A stretch of 64,000 bases of DNA, taken from positions 744,001 through 808,000 of the forward strand of contig CAVQTR010000006.1 in the NCBI GenBank assembly GCA_963716685.1, in the 5' to 3' direction. The stretch is from JALYXI01 sp963716685. GTDB taxonomy: Bacteria; Acidobacteriota; Terriglobia; Bryobacterales; Bryobacteraceae. A program made the position numbers and the translations under genes. The notes under the pieces are model-generated. The model was not told where the DNA came from. It was given only the letters and a program-made list of their open reading frames with translations, and did no database searches. Numbering within the stretch: the first letter of the stretch is position 1; each line of letters opens with the position of its first letter. Below, in pieces: positions 58,395 to 64,000 of this stretch.

Positions 58395-59222
58395 ATGACT
58401 TCCATAGGCGAGACCCTGCGCCGCGAGCGGTTGCGGCAGGGACTCGATCTGCAGCAGGTTTCGCAGAGCACGAAGATTGGCACGCGGATGTTGCAGGCCA
58501 TGGAAGCGGATGACCTTAGTAAGCTGCCGGGCGGCGTATTTACCCGCAGTTTTATTAAGCAGTACGCGATCGCACTGGGAATGGACGCTTCCGCGCTGGA
58601 ACCCGAGCTCCGGGCGCTCCGCGTGGAAGGTGATGAAGGCAGCCGTCCCGAAGCAAGGCGAAGCGGTATTTCAGCCGGCATTCCTACGTTTCCCTCTTTC
58701 TCCGATAGCGGCTCAGAACCCAATTCGCTTCTGATTTCCGCGATTTGGGTAGTGATTGCGCTGCTGTTTTGCGGGGGCGTCTACTACGTGATGAATCGCG
58801 ATACTGGCACAGCGAAAGCGCAGCAGACAATCACCCCTCGCCAGCTGGAAAAGCCCGTGGAGTCTGCCCCGGCGCCCCAACCTGATGACGCGCCCGCCGC
58901 GAAGACACCCGCCGTCGCGCCTCCGGGCACAGGTCCTGTTCAGGTGGTCCTGAGCGCTTCCGAGCCAACATGGATTTCCGTTGCCGCAGACGGTAAATCC
59001 GCCTATATAGGCGTTTTAAAACCCAACGAAAAGAAAGAAATCAGCGCAGCGGAAAAGGTGAAAGTAGTAGCGGGAAACGCCGGCGGCCTCGAAATTTCGT
59101 TGAACGGAAAACCGCTCGACCCGGTAGGTCCAAGAGGTCAGGTGCGCGTCGTGGAACTGACGCAGGCCGGCGCTCAGGTGATTCCCCGAACGCCTCCGCC
59201 GAATCCCGCGCCTTTGTTCTGA
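58395..59222 (+). CDS. RodZ-like helix-turn-helix membrane protein
   Basis: 275 residues from the ATG at 58395. N-terminal HTH_25-type helix-turn-helix (about 1-68: SIGETLRRERLRQGLDLQQVSQSTKIGTRMLQAMEADDLSKLPGGVFTRSFIKQYA). One membrane helix at about 112-132 (LLISAIWVVIALLFCGGVYYV), a Pro/Ala-rich linker, then a DUF4115-type C-terminal beta domain (about 180-260). In other bacteria RodZ links MreB to the cell wall and sets rod shape. Its 3' end overlaps pgsA by 49 bp (convergent). Confidence 0.9.
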   Translation: MTSIGETLRRERLRQGLDLQQVSQSTKIGTRMLQAMEADDLSKLPGGVFTRSFIKQYAIALGMDASALEPELRALRVEGDEGSRPEARRSGISAGIPTFPSFSDSGSEPNSLLISAIWVVIALLFCGGVYYVMNRDTGTAKAQQTITPRQLEKPVESAPAPQPDDAPAAKTPAVAPPGTGPVQVVLSASEPTWISVAADGKSAYIGVLKPNEKKEISAAEKVKVVAGNAGGLEISLNGKPLDPVGPRGQVRVVELTQAGAQVIPRTPPPNPAPLF

Positions 59223-59845
59223 CGCAGCGCCGCCAGCCGCTCACGCCGCTGCGCGACCAAAATCTCCCGTCTGCGCCGCTTTTTCACCCGGACATCCACT
59301 TTCCGCCAGAATTTCCAAAAATAATCGACCGCGGAGAGGAGCGAAACGAGCACCACCCCCGCCATCGTCCAGTTAGCCGTTGTGGCCAGATTCGGATGCC
59401 GAATACTGAGCAGCAGAAAACAAATGCCGATTACCTGAAGCACGGTTTTCGTTTTCCCCAGATCGCTGGCCTGAATCGTGTAGCCTTCCGCAGCTGCGAT
59501 GCTGCGAAGTCCGCTGACCGCAAATTCGCGGCCCACCAGCAAAATCACCAGCCAGCCGGGCACCGCGCGCACTTGCACGAGCGCAATCAGCGCTGAGGAG
59601 ATCAGCAGTTTGTCCGCAATCGGATCCAGCAGCGTGCCGATTGTGGTCACCTGCCCGAGCCGCCGGGCCAGATATCCGTCCAGCAGATCGGTGCCTGCGG
59701 CGCAGAGAAAGATCGCCAACGCCAGCCAGTCGTTCGACACCACGATCCCGCTGATTTGAAAAGTGACGTTCTGTTCAACCAGCGCCGCCACTAAAACCGG
59801 CACGAAAAAGATCCGTGCAATGGTCAGAAAATTCGGTAAATTCAT
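59174..59845 (-). CDS. pgsA: CDP-diacylglycerol--glycerol-3-phosphate 3-phosphatidyltransferase
   Basis: 223 residues from the ATG at 59845 (MNLPNFLTIARIFFVPVLVA), matching the family N-terminus. It makes phosphatidylglycerol phosphate in the membrane. The CDP-alcohol phosphatidyltransferase signature is complete: TDLLDGYLARRLGQVTTIGTLLDPIADKLL, with all Asp residues. A basic C-terminal tail (KFWRKVDVRVKKRRRREILV) overlaps the RodZ-like gene by 49 bp. Four to five membrane helices. The 216 bp after its start carries no gene. Confidence 0.93.
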   Translation of the reverse strand: MNLPNFLTIARIFFVPVLVAALVEQNVTFQISGIVVSNDWLALAIFLCAAGTDLLDGYLARRLGQVTTIGTLLDPIADKLLISSALIALVQVRAVPGWLVILLVGREFAVSGLRSIAAAEGYTIQASDLGKTKTVLQVIGICFLLLSIRHPNLATTANWTMAGVVLVSLLSAVDYFWKFWRKVDVRVKKRRRREILVAQRRERLAALRQNKGAGFGGGVRGIT

Positions 59846-60061
59846 CGGGAGCCGCACCCCCGATTTGTGGAAAAGGCGTTTACAAACGAGAAAAGTAGCT
59901 GCCGGGCCGAACCGCTGAAACAAATCGCCCCGGAGTGCTCTAAGCCCTTCCTCATCAGCGGCTTACCCTATCTGCTGAGCCTTGGTTCAAAATGCCGGAA
60001 AAGGCCGTCCGCATTGGGCTCGAGCAGGAACGCATCCGTTTCTCCACAGAGATTTCCACAA

Positions 60062-61363
60062 TTACGCGGATTCCGCGATAAATCCCTTCAGCCTGTTCCG
60101 TAACGACTCCGGCACGTCTGCTTCGATTTCGCAAAAGTCCTCACCGTACCGGATCTGTCGCACCCGGCCCCGCTCATGCAACAGCGCAATTTCCGGCGCA
60201 TCGCCCATCGGGATGCGGAACCTCGCGCTGACGATTGTATCGAAGGGCAGCACCTCGTCAACGGTCTCCAGCAAACGATCGATGCCGAAACCGCTAAGCG
60301 CCCCAATCAGGACGGCGCGAACCTCCAGTTTACCTCCGGAGTCGTGCAGCAGCCGGTTGCGCAGAACCTCCACATCCGCTTCCTCCGGTGGCAGCAGGTC
60401 GGACTTATTCAAAACCAGCAGTTGCGGAATCTCGGTCGCGCCAATCTCCCCCAGCACATTGAACACCTGAGCCGTCTGCGACACCGCCTGCGGGGACGCG
60501 ACGTCCACCACATGAAGAATTAGATTGGCTTCCGCCACTTCCTCCAGCGTCGCCCGAAACGCCTTCACCAGAGTCGTCGGCAGATTGCGAATGAATCCGA
60601 CCGTATCGCTGAGCAGTGCGCGCCGGCGTGACGGCAGCGTGACTCCCCGCACGGTGGGGTCGAGTGTGGCAAACATCCGGGGGTCCGCCATTACCCCGGC
60701 GCTGGTCAGGCGGTTGAACAGAGTCGATTTTCCCGCGTTGGTGTAACCCACCATCGCCATCGTGGGCAGCGGGACGGACTGGCGCTGCGACCGGTGAAGC
60801 AATCGCCCGGCGCGCACATTCTCCAGGTCGCCTTCGATCTTTTTGATCCGTTTGGCAATTCGCCGGCGATCCGTCTCCAGCTTCGTCTCGCCAGGACCTC
60901 GTGTTCCGATTCCGCCGCCCAGCCGCGAGAGCGATGTCCCCTGCCCGGTGAGGCGTGGCAAAAGGTAAGTCAACTGCGCCAGCTCCACCTGCATACGTCC
61001 CTCGCGAGTGCGCGCGCGGCTCGCAAATATATCGAGGATCAGCTGGGTCCGGTCGATCACCTTTACGTCCAGCAGCTTTTCCAGATTGCGCTGCTGGGTA
61101 GGCGTTAGATCGTGATCGAAAATCACCACGTCGGCAGTCAGCGAGGTCACCAGCGCCGCCAGTTCCTGCGCTTTACCCGCCCCAATCAAAGTGGCGGCGT
61201 TCGGCTTGTCGAGATGCTGAACGACCACTTCCGCCACCGAAGCGCCTGCGGTAGCGGCAAGTTCCTTCAACTCGTCGAGAGATTCCTCGAGCGATGTCGC
61301 GGAAGAACGGCCTTTGCGTTCGAAGCCTGCGAGAATCGCCCGTTCTGCCGCTTGCTGTTCCAA
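60062..61363 (-). CDS. hflX: GTPase HflX
   Basis: 433 residues. N-terminal HflX domain (HLDKPNAATLIGAGKAQELAALV, DLTPTQQRNLEKLLDVKVIDRTQLILDIFASRARTREGRMQVELAQL), coiled linker, then GTPase with MVGYTNAGKSTLFNRLT, DTVGFIRNLPTTLVKAFRATLEE and NKSDLL. HflX splits stalled ribosomes and rescues them under stress. It begins 3 bp after hfq ends, the classical hfq-hflX pairing. Confidence 0.96.
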   Translation of the reverse strand: MEQQAAERAILAGFERKGRSSATSLEESLDELKELAATAGASVAEVVVQHLDKPNAATLIGAGKAQELAALVTSLTADVVIFDHDLTPTQQRNLEKLLDVKVIDRTQLILDIFASRARTREGRMQVELAQLTYLLPRLTGQGTSLSRLGGGIGTRGPGETKLETDRRRIAKRIKKIEGDLENVRAGRLLHRSQRQSVPLPTMAMVGYTNAGKSTLFNRLTSAGVMADPRMFATLDPTVRGVTLPSRRRALLSDTVGFIRNLPTTLVKAFRATLEEVAEANLILHVVDVASPQAVSQTAQVFNVLGEIGATEIPQLLVLNKSDLLPPEEADVEVLRNRLLHDSGGKLEVRAVLIGALSGFGIDRLLETVDEVLPFDTIVSARFRIPMGDAPEIALLHERGRVRQIRYGEDFCEIEADVPESLRNRLKGFIAESA

Positions 61364-61366
61364 CCC

Positions 61367-61669
61367 CTAGCCCTCGGGAGCGGAGACCGGACTGCTGGGC
61401 ACCGGGTGACTCGCACTGCCACCCACACCAGCGGCGCTCGCATGCGGCGTGAAGGAATGGATCGCTTTCTGAGTCACTACCGTGGAGATCGCGTGCTTGA
61501 AAATCAATTGCTCCTGATTGTTGGTTTCCATCACCAGAGCGTACTTATCGAAGCTCTTGATACGGCCGGTTAACTTAACCCCGCTAAGCAGGTAGATGGT
61601 AACGACGCCTTTGTCCTTGCGCGCATTGTTTAAGAAACTGTCTTGAATATTTTGCGCTGGTTTGTCCAT
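61367..61669 (-). CDS. hfq: RNA chaperone Hfq
   Basis: 100 residues. The Sm fold is clear: NIQDSFLNNARKDKGVVTIYLLSGVKLTGRIKSFDKYALVMETNNQEQLIFKHAISTVVT; the Sm2-like YKHAIST-type motif is FKHAIST. The C-terminal tail (about 68-100) is Ala/Ser/Pro-rich and disordered. It pairs small RNAs with their targets. It is followed by hflX 3 bp downstream; the DksA-like gene lies upstream, separated by 69 bp. Confidence 0.96.
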   Translation of the reverse strand: MDKPAQNIQDSFLNNARKDKGVVTIYLLSGVKLTGRIKSFDKYALVMETNNQEQLIFKHAISTVVTQKAIHSFTPHASAAGVGGSASHPVPSSPVSAPEG

Positions 61670-61738
61670 AGGGTTCCGCTAAGCCTAACGGCCCGAGCCT
61701 CCAAGGTATGATACATCGTTTGTTAACAGCCGTCACGG

Positions 61739-62149
61739 CTAGTCCTCTTCGTCCAGCGCATCACCTTCACCCGCGGCAATTCGTGTCGTAATCAAATCCT
61801 GACACGAAACGCAGTATTTTGCCCAGGGAAGCGCCTGCAGCCGTTTGCGCGAAATGGGCTCATCGCACTCCAGACAGATGCCGTAGGTGTCGGATTCAAT
61901 ACGCCTCAGCGCTGCCTCCACCTCGCGCAGCACTCCCACCTCCAGCTTGTTGCGGTTCAGAAAGATCCACTCCTCGTGGCTGCGCTGGCTTAAATCCCCC
62001 TCGTCGGAAACGTGGTCGGGACGCGAAACCACCTGCGCCGCATTCTGCGCGGACATACTGGCGCGCAGTTCGTAAGACTTGGCACGAAGGGCCTGTGAAT
62101 ACCCTTCCGGATCAACAGATGAGGCGAGGAGTGCTTTGCTTTTGGGCAT
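61739..62149 (-). CDS. DksA/TraR-family zinc-finger protein
   Basis: 136 residues. The C-terminal zinc finger is CLECDEPISRKRLQALPWAKYCVSCQD, four cysteines in CxxC-N17-CxxC form. The long helix upstream (EEWIFLNRNKLEVGVLREVEAALRRIESDTYG) is the coiled-coil arm. Such proteins reach into the RNA polymerase secondary channel and, with ppGpp, reset transcription under stress. It sits before hfq-hflX on the same strand, so stress regulators cluster here. It is divergent from the FAH-family gene. Confidence 0.9.
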   Translation of the reverse strand: MPKSKALLASSVDPEGYSQALRAKSYELRASMSAQNAAQVVSRPDHVSDEGDLSQRSHEEWIFLNRNKLEVGVLREVEAALRRIESDTYGICLECDEPISRKRLQALPWAKYCVSCQDLITTRIAAGEGDALDEED

Positions 62150-62200
62150 GAGGTTGGTGTATAAGGTTATGCTGTTCCCGCCAGGCAGTCAATACAACCA

Positions 62201-62932
62201 ATGACCAAATTCGTTAGATTTCAGAAAGAAAATGAGCTTCCGGCCTACGGGGTTCTCGAAGGAGATACGGTTCACCCAATCCATGGCGATCTATTCGGAG
62301 ATCGGAGTACAACCAAAGTAAGCTTGCCGCTTGCCGGGGTGAAGCTTCTGTACCCATGCAAACCGGGCAAGATACTGGCTGTTGGTCTCAATTACCGCAG
62401 TCATCTGGGCGAGCGCAAAGCTCCCGCGCATCCCGAGATGTTTTACAAGCCTATCTCCGCGCTGCAGAATCCGGGTGATCCCATTGTTACTCCACCGGAA
62501 TCGCAGAATATGCACTTCGAAGGAGAACTCGTTGTCGTCATGGGTCCGGCAAACTCCGTCTTTGGCGTCACCTGCGGCAATGATGTCAGCGAAAGGGACT
62601 GGCAGAACGGGGCCGCGAAAGATCTGCAGTGGTGGCGCGCCAAGGGTTCGGACACCTTTGCCCCCCTTGGTCCCGCGATCGTCACCGGCCTCGATTATGG
62701 CAACGTGATACTAGAGACCCGCGTTAACGGAAAATCCGTGCAAAAACAAAATACTTCCGACTTGTTATTCGACGTAAATACGATTATTGAACGCATTAGC
62801 CGGTGGGTAACTCTCGAATCCGGAGATTTGATTTATACCGGAACTCCGGGTTCCACCAGTAAGTTAAATCCCGGAGATGTCGTGGAAGTGGAAATTGAGG
62901 GAATCGGAATACTGAGCAACCCGGTCGTTTAA
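62201..62932 (+). CDS. Fumarylacetoacetate hydrolase-family protein
   Basis: 243 residues. N-terminal small domain (MTKFVRFQKENELPAYGVLEGDTV), then the FAH fold: KILAVGLNYRSHLGE, MFYKPISALQNPGDPI, HFEGELVVVMG (metal-binding Glu pair), CGNDVSERDWQ (Asp) and LESGDLIYTGTPGSTSKLNPGDVVEVEIEGIG. The family hydrolyses or decarboxylates acylpyruvate-type acids, or tautomerises oxaloacetate; substrate not readable. Its stop overlaps the convergent mqnE stop by 4 bp. Confidence 0.92.
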   Translation: MTKFVRFQKENELPAYGVLEGDTVHPIHGDLFGDRSTTKVSLPLAGVKLLYPCKPGKILAVGLNYRSHLGERKAPAHPEMFYKPISALQNPGDPIVTPPESQNMHFEGELVVVMGPANSVFGVTCGNDVSERDWQNGAAKDLQWWRAKGSDTFAPLGPAIVTGLDYGNVILETRVNGKSVQKQNTSDLLFDVNTIIERISRWVTLESGDLIYTGTPGSTSKLNPGDVVEVEIEGIGILSNPVV

Positions 62933-64000
62933 ACCAAAACCGTGAATGCGGATTCCGTGCGTGTCACGGGCCGGTAAAGCGTGTCGCGTTCCATAGGTTC
63001 GCGGCCCGCTTTCCGGATTAGTTGCAGTAACTCGCCGCGCCGCATCTTCTGGCTGGTGGTAGCGCCGGCCTCATGATAGATTTTCTCCTCCACCACGGTG
63101 CCGTCGATGTCGTCGGCGCCGAAGCGCAGCGCAATCTGCGCGATCTTCGGCGTCATCATGATCCAGTAGGCTTTAATGTGCGGGATGTTGTCCAGCATCA
63201 GACGCGCCACCGCGATGTTCTTCAGGTCCATGAATCCCGTCGTCTTCGAGAGGTGATCGAGCGCGGTGTTGTCCGGATGAAATGCCAGCGGAATGAACGT
63301 CACGAAACCCTTCGTCCGGTCCTGCAGTTCGCGTAAGCGGATCAAATGATCCACCCGGTCCTCGTCGTGTTCAATGTGGCCGTAGAGCATCGTGCAGTTG
63401 GAATGCAGCCCCATCTCATGAGCAATGCGAGCCGTCTCCAGCCACTCGTCGCCGGTTAGCTTGTGGTCGCAGATCACGCGCCGCACGCGGTCGCTGAAGA
63501 TCTCAGCGCCCCCGCCCGGCATGGAATCCATCCCGGCATCGCGCAGGCGTTCCAGCGTCTCGCGAAGAGAAAGACGCGCCCGCTTCGCCAGATATCCGAT
63601 CTCCACCATCGTGAAAGCCTTTAGGTGGACCTGGGGAAAACGCTCCTTCAAGCCACGCAGCATCTCGCAGAACCAGTCCAGCGAAAGCTCCGGATGCAGC
63701 CCGCCCACAATGTGGAACTCTGTAACAGCCTCGGTCCAGCCGATGCCCGCCGTCTCCCACACCTGCTCGAGCGACATCGTGTACGAGTTCGGATCTTTGG
63801 ACCGCTTGCCAAACGCGCACAGGCGGCAGCTGGCCACGCAAACGTCTGTTGGATTGATATGCCGATTCACATTGAAGTAAGTGCGGTCACCATGCAGCCG
63901 TTCGCGCACCAGGTTAGCCAGATACCCAAGGGCGAGTAAGTCCGAGCTTTGATAAAGCGCCACGCCGTCATCGAAGGAGAGACGCTCGCCCGCTTCTACT
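62929..64000 (-). CDS. mqnE: Aminofutalosine synthase (5' end cut by window edge)
   Basis: About 356 residues are visible; the start lies beyond the right edge, since the frame stays open (VEAGERLSFDDGVALYQSSDLLALG). It is a radical-SAM enzyme with the cluster CVASCRLCAF (CxxxCxxC), NRHINPTDVC before it, and FHIVGGLHPELSLDWFCEMLRGLKERFPQVHLKAFT after it. It joins carboxyvinyl-oxybenzoate and SAM to give aminofutalosine in the futalosine route to menaquinone. This indicates menaquinone as a respiratory quinone, fitting the electron-conduit genes in the same window. Confidence 0.95.
   Translation of the reverse strand, partial: VEAGERLSFDDGVALYQSSDLLALGYLANLVRERLHGDRTYFNVNRHINPTDVCVASCRLCAFGKRSKDPNSYTMSLEQVWETAGIGWTEAVTEFHIVGGLHPELSLDWFCEMLRGLKERFPQVHLKAFTMVEIGYLAKRARLSLRETLERLRDAGMDSMPGGGAEIFSDRVRRVICDHKLTGDEWLETARIAHEMGLHSNCTMLYGHIEHDEDRVDHLIRLRELQDRTKGFVTFIPLAFHPDNTALDHLSKTTGFMDLKNIAVARLMLDNIPHIKAYWIMMTPKIAQIALRFGADDIDGTVVEEKIYHEAGATTSQKMRRGELLQLIRKAGREPMERDTLYRPVTRTESAFTVLV

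Noticed and set aside
59860..60061. DnaA-box-like TGTGGAAA and TGTGGAGA words upstream of pgsA
   Set aside because: None match the 9-mer consensus well, there is no AT-rich unwinding region, and no dnaA, dnaN or rpmH nearby; not an origin.
1..64000. CRISPR arrays, prophage, integrase or toxin-antitoxin modules
   Set aside because: No regularly spaced repeats, phage structural genes, integrase or TA pair were seen; the tRNA has no adjacent integrase or repeated 3' end.

Overview
The window reads as about 64 kb of chromosome from an acidobacterium of the Solibacter/Bryobacter type (order Bryobacterales). The main clue is the protein at 15057-16457, whose C-terminal half resembles the Solibacter-type beta domain (TIGR03437 family). 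Other clues are an Oar-like TonB-dependent receptor with an N-terminal carboxypeptidase-regulatory domain (42383-45808), the many exported TPR proteins, the futalosine-route menaquinone gene mqnE at the right edge, and an even, moderately high GC content. This is inference from protein families; there is no rRNA gene here. Family names were assigned by reading motifs, not by database search.

Layout. 1-4838 (minus): one tight operon of lipoprotein, murQ, murA, rhodanese, redoxin and a haem-c/copper-monooxygenase-like protein cut by the left edge. 4894-14231: exported TPR proteins, an SDR/Crp pair, a YncE-type propeller/phosphoesterase, an aldehyde dehydrogenase, and an HHH-TPR-ssb operon. 14231-22290: a rearranged redox island holding a broken cytochrome copy fused to an IS21-type istB tail, a CxxCH/TIGR03437 protein, a cytochrome c peroxidase-like protein, and an intact decahaem cytochrome/outer-membrane barrel pair that looks like a porin-cytochrome electron conduit. 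22294-24990: a glycosyltransferase fused to a UDP-galactopyranose-mutase-like flavoprotein. 25467-30583: cysD-cysN, an unknown exported protein, DUF2721, an MBL-fold hydrolase and an M15 peptidase. 30586-36249 (minus): exopolysaccharide polymerisation and export genes. 36285-37813: a YedY-like molybdoenzyme with a cytochrome b. 37895: tRNA-Ile(CAU). 38104-42386: small accessory genes, including an ArsR/NIPSNAP/isocitrate-lyase-like set. 42383-45808: the TonB-dependent receptor. 45928-52161: recO-glyQ-glyS-ppdK. 52269-58349: a sugar-acid dehydratase facing an operon of truB, a glutaminyl-cyclase-like enzyme, two methyltransferases and a GT2. 58395-64000: RodZ-like, pgsA, hfq-hflX, a DksA-like factor, an FAH-family hydrolase and mqnE.

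The strongest points for a second look are: (1) the decahaem/barrel pair and, 5,085 bp upstream, a 274-bp near-identical copy of its 5' end fused in frame to a transposase-helper tail; (2) two mutually compensating frameshifts in ppdK that scramble about 65 residues of the catalytic region; (3) a C-terminal CysN extension that looks like an APS kinase domain without its P-loop; (4) the GT/UGM-like fusion; (5) the haem-c/copper-monooxygenase fusion gene at the left edge.
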